From NCBI GenBank assembly GCA_009599575.1, contig VWND01000021.1, positions 391,302 to 455,301 on the forward strand: DNA of 64,000 nucleotides, in the 5' to 3' direction. This document shows, piece by piece, positions 1-11,458 of the stretch. Under the pieces are notes generated by a model. It did no database searches, was not told the DNA's origin, and saw only the letters and a program-made list of their open reading frames with translations. Position 1 is the stretch's first letter. Each line of letters starts with the position of its first letter. A program made the translations under genes and the position numbers. This stretch comes from Blumeriella jaapii (Eukaryota > Ascomycota > Leotiomycetes > Helotiales > Drepanopezizaceae).

Positions 1-1020
1 TCGCACCTCGTTGGCGAATATACAAGGCTTTTCGCCTATTAATTCGAGCTTTAGCTTTTTTAAAATGTTGGCAAATTCGCCGTATTATAAAGCTGAAAAG
101 TTTTTTAACCTATACAAAGCTCGGTTTAACTGTATTATTATATTTGATTATTTAAATTTATCAGGCAGATTGCACGTAATTAGCTCATTTCTGAAATTTC
201 GTTTTGCATTAACGAAAGCATTAATTATATCGAATTGCTTGACTTTCAGATCGAAATAAGCCGTCAGCGTTATAACCGTTCGGAAAAAACGGGCTGCGAA
301 TATAGCTGCGTATATAAAAAAAATTAAAGTTTCGTTTTAGAAGTTTTTTTTTACGATTAGTCTCGATCTGCACCGTTGCAATTCGCCTGAGCTGTTCGTT
401 TTATATATGAAAACTTATTTAAATGGAATAGGTTTTATGGTTTTATTTCTTTTAATAATTTTCTAACACTTTCTGATTTTCAAGTTTTTAATCTCGGTTT
501 TTGCTTTTTTTTTAAACTGCTTTTCTATCTGGTGGTTTTTCAACTCGTTTCAGTTTTTTAAAGCTTTCGGAAAATTATTCCGATATTGTTTTTAATCGAA
601 AAATTAAATATTTTTTACCGATTTTCTTTTTATCGAAGCCGCCATTATTGCGTAGACAGCCTGGAAGTCTTTTCCATCCATCTGAATCGGCTCGTTTATT
701 TAAAACGTATAAACGAATTCGTCGATTTGTTATTTAATGAATAGAGCCATTAGTTAAAAGATTTCGTATACCGTGGCGTATATTTTCGGTTTATCCGGCC
801 AGTATAAAATAAAATTTGTACGATTTCGTTTAGCAGTTTTTAAAATCAATTGCTTTTTATCGCTTATCGGAAACTTCGATTTGTTTTTTTTATTTTTTTT
901 GAATAATACTTCCTTTTTAATAATTAGCTTTAAAAAAACTTTTAAAAGCAATCGTTCAAATGGCTGTTCTATTTTAAATCGATTTGGCGCCTAATTTGCC
1001 GGGCGATAGCTTTTAATTAT
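1..1020 (-). pseudogene. copia reverse transcriptase, N-terminal part, degenerate
   Basis: Translating the minus strand across stops gives the diagnostic opening of a copia RT: a WVF-YK-like segment near 700-650, YAAIFAARFFRT near 270-200, a DLKVKQFDIINAF segment just after it, and RALYRL near 125-110 followed by a GEKPCIF-like stretch close to position 30. These correspond to the known sequence in which residues around the first catalytic Asp precede RALYGL and PCVF. The YVDD motif should follow immediately but falls off the window edge. Several in-frame TAA/TAG codons make it nonfunctional. Confidence 0.75.
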
Positions 1021-1699
1021 AACTTAAAAGGTTGAATTACGCGCTTTCTCGTATAGAGCTATTTCCATGCCCGCGCCGAAAGATTTTCTGAAGCTTTGCT
1101 TTGTTTTATTCTGTTTTGCAATAATAAGCTTTGCTAGTTTATTACTTTTTTTTGAACTTTTATAACTTTCTAACGCTTTTATCGCGTCGGTCAAAATATT
1201 TCGAATATGTTTTGCATATTTCCGACTAATAATTAATCTTAAAAATTAAAATTGGTCGGTAGTAGCTTTATCGAAAAGGCTTTTATAAGAGATTATCACC
1301 CCCGAACTCTGGACGTTTGAATCGACCGTAGAAAAAGGCTCGATCATTTCGACCTTTATTAGGTTTTTTATTCCTAAGGATTTAACCTTATCTTTTAAAA
1401 TGTTTAAATCTATTAATATTAAAATATTCTTTTTTTTTCACCGTAGGCCTTAAAGGTCCACCAAAAGGGCCTAAAATCGATTCTGGTCCTGATAATGGCT
1501 CCGATGGAAAGAAACTTCCATTCTTTTTTGTAAAGTCTGAAAATTGCTCGTTTTATAATAATAGCTTTTCCTTTGTATCATCCCTTTTTCAGCACATCGA
1601 GTTTTGCTAGTTTGCGCCGCCACTAAAACCGCCCGTTAATATCTAATACTCAGCGTTTTAAGCTTTTTCGTTTTCCGCGTTTTCGATAAATTCCACGGT

Positions 1700-2900
1700 T
1701 TTTTAAAGCTCTAGTTTAATTATAAAACTTGGACTTTTACGCTTCGAAAAGTAAAATTTGGACTCGTTAAATATTACGTTTCGGCTCGTAATCATACGCA
1801 TTAGCTAAGATATTTAGATTTTGTAAATATTAAAAGCGCTATATTTAATCAAATATCCGATGTATCTCTTCGAAAGAATCTTAAATTCTCTTTTGTGTTT
1901 TATAGCCTTTCGATCTTTTATTATTAAATACGCACGAACTTCGTACGCATAAACTTTGCTCCAATCTGGTCTAAGATCGGCCGTACGCGCTTTCATAATA
2001 GCAGGGTCGTAATACCGGAAATATTATTTAAACCAGCTGTACAAAACTTTATTTAAAAATTTAAATTGTCTTTTCGTAAGCGGCGACATATTATACAAAT
2101 GCGCTGCTGCTTTTATCGTTTCGGGCCAAAAAAAGGTTGAAAGTCCCGTTTTAATTTTTATTTTTATCGAACGCTTAATTACTTTTTTTTTTGCTCGTTC
2201 GATCGAGCCGTTTAACTAATACACGTAAAATAAAATCAATTCCAAATCGATATTTTCGCGCTTCGCTTATTTCTAGTACTTCGAAATAATGTTTTTTTGC
2301 TTTAAAATTATCGACGATTCGTTATTTTATCGAATTTTACAAATTAAAAAGTTGTATTAGCGTTTTATTTATACGTCGAACGTTTGGAAACGATCCAAAA
2401 CGACCTTTATACTTTTCGTTTTGGTAGCGAAGGCCCAAATCTTTCTATTATATTCGTTTTTTATTAGAAATATCTACGTCGAGCCGTTGTAAGCTTTTTT
2501 ACGACTTTTGGAATAGTCGTAAAAGTTTCAGCCGATGCGAAAGAAAAGCTTGAAAGATTTGTTTTTTAATATTGCTTTCGAAATCATTTGTTTTAAATGC
2601 GTAACAGCATACTTTTCGCATTTCACTCTGGTTAAGCTTTTGATTTTTACTCTACGAATGTTTTCGACCAGCTTTTCGAACGCGTTTTTGCCTAAATAGC
2701 CCGAACGAAAATGCTATAAGCGCGCATCGTTATTCCGATCGTACGTAAACACGCTGCTTTTTTTGAACTTATAGCGCGTACGACGTTTCGAAATTGTATA
2801 AATTATAAAACCGAGCGAATCACGTTTTAAAAAGTTTAAATTGTTACGTAAAAAATGCGAACAAAAAAAGCAATTGACTTTAATATATTTAAACATACAA
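1700..2900 (-). pseudogene. copia GAG-pre-integrase and integrase, degenerate
   Basis: The minus strand holds a GAG-pre-integrase-like stretch (about 2896-2640, ending with GKNAFEKLVENIRRVKIKS), an integrase core read through stops (about 2600-2190, with a LNGSIERA segment matching the usual PNGxxER region), and a downstream segment at 1996-1814 with KARTADLRPDWSKVYAYEVRAY and KRYIGYLIKYSAFNIYKI. The latter matches the well-known copia pattern of Leu-Arg-Val-Phe-Gly-Cys-Arg-Ala-Tyr followed by IGYLVGY-x-NIYRIW. It lies between gag and RT, which is the copia domain order (integrase before RT). It is nonfunctional because of multiple stops. Confidence 0.8.
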
Positions 2901-2999
2901 AAATCGGCGATCGTTTAATACTAACGTTTTAAAATAAAGCTTTCAAAGCTTTCAAAACGAAAAGTATTATCCGACCTTTAAAATTAATAACCTTTTTTA

Positions 3000-5021
3000 G
3001 CTAAAAGATTAGCGGAAATAATATTGGTGGTAAAGTTTGAAACGAACGCCATATTATTAAAAATTATATCTTAAAGCTTTTTATTTTTTTTGCGAAAGGC
3101 CTTTTTTATTAAACGATTTCTTCTTCCGACGATTAAAAAACTTTGTATGCCTGCATAAAACGTTATTAATAAAATTATCAACTTTTTTATAAAATTTTTC
3201 GATAAAAAGATTTTTATCGTTTATCAAATAAATTTCAAAGCAATTATTAAAAAAGGTATTTTTGTTTAAAAAGTGATATTAATTAAGCTTTAAAATCAAA
3301 ACGTTAATTCCGAAGTACTTTTTGATCGTATTAAAGCAAAAAAAAAAACAGAAAGTTGCGATAGAAAACTTTTTCTGATCGTTTTTAAAAATTGACTTTA
3401 AAATCTATTTTAGTTTAATTATTAAAATTCCAAGGATTTTGTTAATTGCGACCATTTGAATACTTTTTTTATTTAAAACTTTTAAAATCTTTTTTATAAT
3501 TGGAAAACAGCTCTTTTCGCATTTTAGCGATCTTCTGCTTATTTAAGAAATTAAAAAGAGCTTTTTCTTTACGACAATTATTTATTACGTACAAAAGCTT
3601 TTTATAATCGGTTAAAAAATAAAAATAGCGCTTTTTGGAAATATCGCATAGGCAGTTATACCCTTTTCCTCCTTTCTTTTTGTTTTTTCCTTCTTTTCTT
3701 CCACGATCTTTCGAAGTATCGTTGTTTTCAGAATCGAAAAAAAAATAGCGAAAACTCCGATCTTTCGGCCTGAATTATCGAATCCTCGGTTGTTTTTAAA
3801 AAAAAAGATTATAAAATTCAGTTCGATTAAAGTTTTTTTTATAAAAAAGCCGGCAAGTTCGTTTTTCAAATACTCAACCTTTTTGCCGTTCGCCTATTAT
3901 AAATTAATATATACGGCGATTGCGTCGAGAAAATCGGTGGCAGCGTAGCGGCCATTTATATCAGAAATCTTATATTCGACAGCTGCTTTATAAGCGGTCT
4001 GCTATTTTTTTACTTATTCGGTGATATTTACTTTTTCGCTGTACGCTTTGCGAAAAATATTTTTATAATCAGATCTGACGGAGCTAACCACGGAAAAGTA
4101 TGCAGGGGCAATATCTTTTTTTAAAATACGAACGAAGGCCTGAAGTAACCTCTGCTTCCTTTTATAATATAAATCCTTGATTTTACGTATATTCCTATTT
4201 ATTAAAAAATCTTTCTGTAAATTAATATAAAAAATGGCGTACGCTTTTTTATTATTAATAGCGTTGATTTTCGATTAAGCAATTACAAAGTTTATCAAAT
4301 TGGTTTCCATAATTGAAAAAACTTAATCGAGCAACTTTTGATAAGCAGTAACGTACTTCTGCCATTTTTTAAGCTTTTTTGAATAATTTTTGAAAAAGTG
4401 ATCGATTTTATTTTTCAAATCGTCGAAGGTTAAATTGGCTGGTCGAAACCTGTCGGAAAGGTTATTAATCGTAACGGCGGCTTTTTCTGCCTCGGTCATG
4501 CCGTTGTATTCGGCGCACTTTCGATCGTAGTTTGCTTAACGCTTTTTGTTTCTTTGATCGATAAACTAATAAAAAGATTGTTTTTATAATCGTTTATTAA
4601 TAAAAAAGCGAAATAAAAAATTAGGATCGGTATAATCGAAGGGAAGAATTCTTGATCGGTGAAATTTGTACGCTTTTAATCAGAAGATCCACGATTTTGG
4701 GTCGTAAAAAAAAACCTTTTTTTTCGTAAGGGCCGATATATTGTTTTCGTTATAAAAGGTCGATTAACTGAATTGAAAAAAGTAGAAAAATAAAAATGAA
4801 ATTTATAAATTAAAAAAATCGAAGAATTAATGCTTTCCGCACTTTTAATAGCTTTTTATCGATTCGTGGCCTTTTGTCAAATAAAAAAAACTTTGCAAAA
4901 TATAATTTTTCACGAATATTTTTTAACAATTCGAATAGATTGACCGGTAAAGGTTCCTAACGAATCTCCTAGCGTATGTATTGCAAAAAGAAGTTTATTA
5001 ATTGGCTCCGGGGCTTATAAC
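3000..5021 (-). pseudogene. copia gag/protease zone and leader, heavily degenerate
   Basis: This AT-rich stretch lies between the copia 5' LTR and the GAG-pre-integrase. No readable domain survives. The only open stretch of note on the minus strand (3869-3612) is Lys/Phe-rich and unrecognisable. Immediately inside the LTR (5021-5000) the minus strand reads GTTATAAGCCCCGGAGCC, which is in the right place for a primer-binding site, although I could not match it to a particular tRNA. The gag assignment follows from position only. Confidence 0.5.
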
Positions 5022-5323
5022 TGTCGTGCATAGCCGAATAGTCGGTAAGAACTCTTACCGGAGGCTGGAACGAATGAATTATATGCAGTAAGATCTTACT
5101 TTTATTATTTTAAGTCTGACTAGCGAGCTTTCCGCAGAAAACGGAAGGTTCGGGCTCGCTTAGTCAGTCGCTCGGAAAAACTAGTCTCCGAGAAGGCTCG
5201 TTATCACGTGACTACGAGCCTTTCCGAGCTCCAGGAACATCTAACTACTGAAAGCGTACAGGAAGAATAAATCTGGAACAAAAGAAATGAAAGGAAATAA
5301 AGGAATGTAAATATAGCGCAACA
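5022..5323 (-). repeat. 302-bp LTR (5' LTR of the copia element)
   Basis: It starts TGTCGTGCATAG and ends GCGCAACA, so it has TGT...ACA termini. A second copy of exactly the same length lies at 19,379-19,680 and aligns end to end, with differences that are mostly C/T and G/A transitions. As the copia coding strand is minus and this repeat sits at its upstream end, it is the 5' LTR. Base composition here is near normal, unlike the AT-rich interior on its left and the gypsy interior on its right. Different bases flank its two sides (ATAAC on the left, CGACC on the right), as expected when one side is element interior. Confidence 0.85.
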
Positions 5324-5639
5324 CGACCGAAGGTATGTTTTAAAATTTATCCGAACTGAGTTGCGAATTCGTTAATTACGTAGGGTTTTACAACGGAGAA
5401 AACAAGTTATTGCTATATTTTATAAAAAAAAAGATAGCTATATATAAATATTATTTTCGATTAGTTAAAACCTAAGGAGCGCTTACAGCTTTTTTCGCTA
5501 ATATGCTTTATAGTTTTATTTAATAAGCTTTTAAAATATATTCCGGCTTTTACTTCGCTGTTTTGATTATTCGGAATTTTGGAAACTGCCGCTTCGTAGC
5601 ATATCTTGACGTTCCGATCGTTTTAAATTTCGCTGGTTC

Positions 5640-6600
5640 CGATCGCATTATTATTATAAAATTCGATATCGCCGATTTTTAAAAAAAAAAAAGAATCGAA
5701 AATTTTACCGACGCTATTTTCGACTATTATATTTTATTTGCATTCGTATATAATTCGGAAATAATCGAGGCTTATTTGCAATTATATTACGACGCCAAGC
5801 TGATTAAAATTATTTAGAAAAGCTTAGTTTTTTTGTATTTTAGCGCGTTTAAAGCAATGGCCTCGGCTATTTTATCGGATTACGAAACCGAAGGTTACGA
5901 AATAAAAAATAAAATAATTTTTATTAGTTTTTCGATTAAATAAAAGGTTTTCGTTAGATTTAGAATCTAAAAAATCGACGGCGCGATATTAATTTATTCG
6001 AATAATTATACGGCGCAGAAGTACAGAAATTATTTCGAAAACGATAATCCGATAAGCAATTTGATATTGTTTATATTGCGGCGAAAGCAATTATAATATT
6101 TTCGATAGTTTCGATTGCAAACGATTATTTCCGAATTATTTCGTGAAGTAGTTTTTTTTACAGGTTTTGGAACTTTTTCAAAAGCATTCGTCGGTAAATA
6201 ACCGTAATCCGATTTATTAGTTTTACGCGAAGTAAAAGCGTTAATCGGTTTTAATTACGACGAATTAATCGATTATTTTTACGATTTTAATACAAAACTT
6301 TTTAACGCTTTTTGCAAAGCGTAGGACCACGTTTAGAAACTGGAATTTATTATTTACGAAGAAAAATCGTAAAAGATATCCGTCGCGGCGATATTTAATA
6401 ATATTATCGACGAAAAGATTATTAAAACGTTCGTAAGTTTGAACGATATTTCGATTAATATTTTATCGAGCTATTTTTTAAAAAAGCAGAGTAAACAAAA
6501 TGATTTAAACGATAAGCGAGACGCTATCTCTTCGCAGAAGCCAATAGCGAAAAGGCTAAAAACGGGCTAGGAAACCGAAAAAATGTAGGATTAAAAAATT
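5640..6600 (+). pseudogene. probable gag remnant of the gypsy element
   Basis: A plus-strand translation across stops gives a charged, Asn/Lys-rich polypeptide, with the longest readable piece near 6370-6565 (containing SVAAIFNNIIDEKIIKTF and ending KPIAKRLKTG). It lies upstream of the protease, where gag should be. I did not see a zinc knuckle (CX2CX4HX4C). The assignment is by position, and the stretch could also belong to a third, unrelated element. Confidence 0.4.
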
Positions 6601-7082
6601 CGGTTTTGATTAATTGGTTTTAGATTATATAAAATAAATTAAATTGCATTTATTAGAGTTATGTTTTTTTTTGGTCGTAATTAAAAACGATTACGTATAT
6701 TATTTGGGACAGAATGTAAAACGGTAATATTTTATATTAATAGGAATTAATAGTTTTAGCTATGGTTAAAGTATAAATCCTTTCGAGACCCTTTGCCGCT
6801 GACTACTTTTAACAGGTATAAAAGCAAAGCACTTTTTTAAATAGTATTATAAGCGCGCAGTTTAATTTATATTTTTATTTATTTTTTTTTTCCTTTTTTC
6901 AGTTTTTTCTAGGGATTTCCTAGATTTTTTTACCCACCGACATGTGGCCGTATCAGTCTGGTTTTCCTACCTACTTTTATAATAGCAAAAAATTCGATTT
7001 GTAAAAAGATTTAAAATTTAACCAGCGTTTTTTAATAAAAAAACGACAGTTTTTAATTTTTATAAAATTAATACGTAATAAA

Positions 7083-7450
7083 TTATATATTAAAATATTT
7101 GCATATATCGATAACGGAGCTAATATTTTCGATGCGATTAAAACTTTTTTAACGTATTAATTTTTTTAACGTTTCGAAATAAGTTTTATTCGGCTGTACA
7201 AACCTATTATATTTACCGGCTATAATAGCGAGCCGGAAAAGCTTATTTTTTCTGCTATTTTTTTTTTTTTTACGATTGACCGACGTCGTATAAATTTTTT
7301 TTTTTTAATTACAAACCTGGGCTTTATCGACGTTTTTATTAATCGCAAATTTTTATAATATTACGATTTAAAACAAACGTATAGCCAAAAAAAAAAAAAA
7401 AAAATAGCTATTCGATATGCCCGTTATTTTTTATTTTAACGAGCAATTAT
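7083..7450 (+). pseudogene. gypsy aspartic protease-like segment, degenerate
   Basis: In the third frame the stretch beginning at 7083 reads FAYIDNGANIFDAIKTFL, matching the Asp-Ser/Asn-Gly-Ala active-site region of retroelement proteases. Further on come a GYNSEPEKL segment and an ITNLGFIDVFINRKFL segment, which occupy the place of the usual GxxW substrate-loop region. A long A run at 7388-7403 follows, after which the pol signal continues in a different frame. In-frame stops are present. Confidence 0.55.
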
Positions 7451-7617
7451 TCGTCGATTTTAATTAGCGAAAAAAGCTTAAAATGCTTAGTCGCATATAT
7501 TAAAAAAATGTAAACAAACGAAACAGCGCAATAAAAGCTTTATATATTTTTGCTAATATTTTTACAACGATTAAAAAGGTTTATTTAAATTTTAAAACTA
7601 ATAAACCTTTTATATTT

Positions 7618-9330
7618 ATGCGAGATTTTAAAAGCAGTTTGCACAAAATAAAAAAGTTTCTTATTAGCAGCTTTGAACCGACCAAGCCGGTTTTTCCAAC
7701 CGTGCCAACTACCTTTTCTACTTTCAATTGCAATATCAGCTGTATTTCCGCCTTTGCATTTAGCGTTTTACAAATACGTTACGAAAAGCGAATGCAAGCC
7801 GTAAAAAAAAAAAAATTACCGCTATCCAGCGACTATACGTTTATTATTTTTATATATAATATAAACAAAAAACGTTTCCGCCGTGCGAAAATCGCCGAAT
7901 CTGAAAAAGTTATATAATTTGCGGCAGTAAAAAACATTTCCGTTCCCGACGTTTTATAAGCCAAATATAACGATAACGTGGTTTTTATAAAAAAGCTTTT
8001 TTTAATTTAATATTCGAAATTCGAAAAACTGTTTTATAAGCAAAAAAGCGATAAATTCGCTTTTCGCCGCTTCGATATAAATTATAAAATACATTTTGCT
8101 ACGGAAAATACGCTTTTTATAAAATCATTTAAACGCTTCACGAATAAACAGCTTATAAAAATCAAAAGCTATATTTTCGACAATTTATACAAAAGTTTTA
8201 TTAAATTTTTTAATACTTTTTTCGCCGTTCCGATTTTATTTATTAAAAAATCAAACGGCTTTATACGTTTATATATCGATTACCGTAAGCTTAACGATTT
8301 TACGAAAAAGAATTTCTATTTTTTGCTTTTGATTAACGAAATATTAGCGCGAATTATTAAAACCAAAATGTTTACGAAAATTAATATTTAATAAATATTT
8401 AATCGAATCCGAATATTCGAAAAATTTAAAAAACTGACCAGTTTCCGTATCCGATACGATATATATAAATATAAAATCCTTCCGTTCGATTTTATTAATA
8501 AGCCCGTTATATTTCAACGTTTTATTAATAACATTTTTATAAAACATTTGAATAATTTTTGCTCGGCGTATTTTAACGATATTTTTATTTATTTCGCGAA
8601 TAATTTAAAATATAAAATTTACGTTAAAAAAATTTTATCGATTTTAAAAAAACACGGCCTGAAAGCGGATATTAAAAAATGCGAATTTAATATTACGAAA
8701 ACCAAATTTTTAAGTTTCGTTATTAATATTTAAAATATTAAAATAAACCCGGAAAAGATCGCTATTATTAAAAACTGATAATATATAGCGAATATACGAA
8801 GCGTGCAAAACTTTTTAAACTTTTGCAATTTTTACAAACGTTTTATAGCCGGCTACAGCCGTATTTGCCGCCTTTTTACTGTTTTTATAAGCAAAAACGT
8901 TTTTTTCGTATTCGAAAAAAAGCAGAAAAACGCATAAAAAACATTGCGCAAAATTCTGTTAAATGCATTTATTTTGTGCTATTACGATTTTTATAAGCAA
9001 ACGCGTCTGGAAACCGACTTTTTTAATAAAATAATAATTAACGTATTATCGCAATTGCAAAAAAATAATTTTTATTATTCGATCGGTTTTTTTTTTAAAA
9101 TTATAATCGACGCCGAGCTTAATTATCCGATTTACGATAAAAAGCTTTTTGCTATTTTTCGCTTTTTTAAAAATTATAAGCCGGAGCTGTTAAGCGCTTA
9201 AAAAAACGTATATATATATACCGATTACCGCGCTTTAAAATATTTTATAATAATTAAAAATCTTTCGGCCCGATAAATCCGATAGGCCGAGTTTTTCGCC
9301 GACTTTTATTTTATAATTATATACCGGTCG
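7618..9330 (+). pseudogene. gypsy reverse transcriptase and RNase H, RIP-inactivated
   Basis: The frame is shared by the open stretches at 7618, 8548, 8944 and 9466. The RT fingers/palm are recognisable: VPILFIKKSNGFIRLYIDYRKLND near 8227-8300, PFDFINKPVIFQRFINN near 8483-8530, and AYFNDIFIYFANN at 8566-8604, which is the YLDD box. RNase H starts near 8960 with CYYDFYKQTRLETD and continues to AELNYPIYDKKLFAI (about 9112-9156). The motif A Asp position is AAT (8383-8385), followed by two TAA codons, and the first Asp of YLDD is AAC (8575-8577). Both are G-to-A changes that remove catalysis. Confidence 0.9.
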
Positions 9331-9789
9331 GAAATTATTAATACGCTCGCTAATACTTTTTTTCGCAAAAACCAAAATATTTTTTTATTAAAAGCACGAC
9401 AGCGAACAGCTCGAAAATAACAAATGCTTTTCGACGATAAATTAAATTTTTAGATTTTAAAAGAAATGGCTGCTAAAAGCATAATTACGTTAACGCTTAT
9501 AGAAATAGCTTTCGATAAGCGCGATAACGACAGCATTTTTTTCGAAAAAAACAGCGAAAATAAAAAAAATAAAATATTTATAAAAAAATCCGCAGATTTA
9601 ACTTTCGTAATCGCATACGATATATATAATTATATAATTATAAACGATTTGTTATAAGCTAATAAAAACTTTTTTTTTTTCGAAACGCAACGAATGCAAA
9701 TCCGTAATTATAATTTTAATTATTAACTGCGACAAAACAAATTGTTTTTTCAAAGCAGATTAATAATACTTTTAAAATCTTTCGAATTG

Positions 9790-10640
9790 CGAACCTTTTT
9801 GATCCGATATATTTACGAACAGCTTTGCGTAGTATACGCTAAAATAAAAAAAATAAAGCTTTTGATCGATCGCAAATATTATTAAAAAACTATAAAAGCA
9901 AATATATAATAATACGTTTCGAATTGTCGTTATATACGAATAAAAACTAGGCGCGATAAAACTCCGGGCTTTTTAAAGCTTTTGCCTATACCTAGCAAAT
10001 CTTATTAATATTTAACGATAAATTTTACGAAACTTTTATTAAACGAAAATAATTACGATTTCGCTTTCGTAATAATGGATCGCTTATTCAAAAAGCTTTT
10101 GTCAGTTTTCTGTTATAAAACTATTATAGCGAAAAAGCTAGCAGTTTTGTTTTTGGTTTATTAAATGCGCTATTTCGGCATGCCGAATTTAATTGTTTCG
10201 GACCGAAAAACTTAGTTTGTTTCGGTTTTTTAACAAAAATTTTATCGTATATTAAAAATCAAAATTAAATTAATTATTACGTATAATTTTAATATCGATA
10301 AGCAAACCGAAATAATAAACCAGTATATTAAGCAACGCTTCCGCCTTTTTTGCTTTTATTATTAAAACAATTAAAAACGCTTTTTACTTTTGATAAATAT
10401 TATACAATTGACTTTGCCGTACGAATTTTTCGGCAACGTTTTTTTTTTTAAGTTTTAAATAAATATAAGGCTCGTATATTTTGAAATATAAATAATTTCC
10501 GTTTTTTTCGCTCGGCCACCGAAAAGCTTAACCGCGACGAAGTTTTGCATTTGGCTTTCCGAGCTAAAAAGATTATAAAATACGCGCAATCGTTTATTGC
10601 GTAATAATAAGCCAAAATAAAACGCTTCGCTAATTTGCAT
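9790..10640 (+). pseudogene. gypsy integrase core, RIP-inactivated
   Basis: In the same frame as RT the plus strand reads PGFLKLLPIPSKSY near 9964-10005, then INFTKLLLNENNYDFAFVIMDRLFKKL (10018-10098), MRYFGMPNLIVSDRKT near 10168-10212, and a QTEIINQYIKQRFRLF segment near 10302-10350. These are the gypsy integrase landmarks for D, D and E. The second Asp (VSDR) and the Glu (QTE) survive, but the first Asp (normally in a SMDF-type motif) is AAT at 10021-10023, again a G-to-A change. Several TAA stops interrupt the frame. Confidence 0.85.
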
Positions 10641-11195
10641 AAACGATTAATAAATTAAAATGTAAGCGACGAAGTATTAATAAATATTAAAAATTAAAAA
10701 TTCGACCGATTTTTCCGGAAGCTTTTAAACAAATAGTACGGCTTAATCAAAATCGTCGATAAAATAGAAAAAAATTAAAAGCTTGATTTTTCCGCAGATT
10801 GATTAATTTATTTAATTTTTTATTTATATTCGCTCCGAAAGCATATTAGCAATTTTTTATTTGGCTAACGCCGCTTCGAACCAGCTTTTATTTAATTACT
10901 TTTTGAACAAACGGAATAAAAGATCGAAAAAATAATAAATTCGAAATTGCATAAAAAAGTATTATAATATCAGATTAATTAAAAAAGCGCTAATAAAAAT
11001 CTCGAATAATACTTTTGTTTTGACGCTATAACGGCCTTTTATATTTTTTAAATATTCCACCGATTATATCCCATCGCTAAAAGCTTTTTACGAGCGCTTT
11101 TCGCATAATTGCAAGCTTATAACGAAAACAAAAAAGATTACACCGAATTGAAAAACGATAAACCTATGATTGCAATTGCGAGGACGCAGTTTTTC

Positions 11196-11210
11196 GGAGA
11201 AGGAGGGTAG
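11196..11210 (+). other. polypurine tract of the gypsy element
   Basis: A purine run (GGAGAAGGAGGGTAG) directly abuts the TGTTAC start of the LTR at 11,211. This is the expected position for the plus-strand primer of an LTR retrotransposon and fixes the LTR as the 3' copy of a plus-strand element. Confidence 0.75.
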
Positions 11211-11458
11211 TGTTACGATCCTGGCCTGGCTAATAATAGTTGCTAATAGTATAAATGCTGGTGGTGTTGGATTAAGGTTTGGGGCACGGACCACCTCGGC
11301 CATTAGGCCTCGCGCTAAGTCACGTGACCCACAAGCGCAACCCACTGTACATAAAGTTCGCGACCCCGAGCATTCTAGCTCGGTGTCTTTCTTTCAATTT
11401 ACATGCGTACCTTTTGGTCCATATCACCCTTCTGATCACCCTCAAGCTAGCTGTGACA
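11211..11458 (+). repeat. 248-bp 3' LTR of the gypsy element
   Basis: It begins TGTTACGATCCTGGCC and ends AGCTGTGACA, so it has TGT...ACA termini, and it is preceded by the polypurine tract. It contains a TATA-like ACATAAAG at about 11349. Composition is GC-normal in contrast to both neighbours, which are AT-rich. I see no second copy in the window. Confidence 0.8.

Larger units (their letters stand above)
1..5323 (-). mobile_element. Ty1/copia retrotransposon, RIP-degraded, truncated by window start
   Basis: Read on the minus strand, this AT-rich block shows copia order from high to low coordinates: 5' LTR (5022-5323), a primer-binding-like stretch just inside it, a degenerate gag zone (about 4560-3000), GAG-pre-integrase and integrase (about 2900-1700), a linker, and the N-terminal part of reverse transcriptase (about 1020-1). 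The whole interior is broken by TAA/TAG stops of the kind CpA-to-TpA mutation makes. The catalytic YVDD box of RT, the RNase H and the 3' LTR would lie outside the window to the left. The family assignment rests on integrase and RT translations read across stops, so the class is firm while the exact borders of gag and protease are not. Confidence 0.85.
5324..11458 (+). mobile_element. Ty3/gypsy retrotransposon, RIP-degraded, 5' end missing or displaced
   Basis: The plus strand carries, in gypsy order, a gag-like zone (about 5640-6600), an aspartic-protease-like segment (about 7083-7450), RT (about 8100-8880), RNase H (about 8944-9330), integrase (about 9790-10640), a polypurine tract (11196-11210) and a 3' LTR (11211-11458). 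From about 7618 onward pol stays in one frame across many stops; the protease is in another frame upstream of a poly-A run at 7388-7403. No copy of the 3' LTR is seen at the 5' side within the window. The copia element therefore probably inserted into the gypsy leader, leaving the gypsy 5' LTR beyond the window start. Confidence 0.85.
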
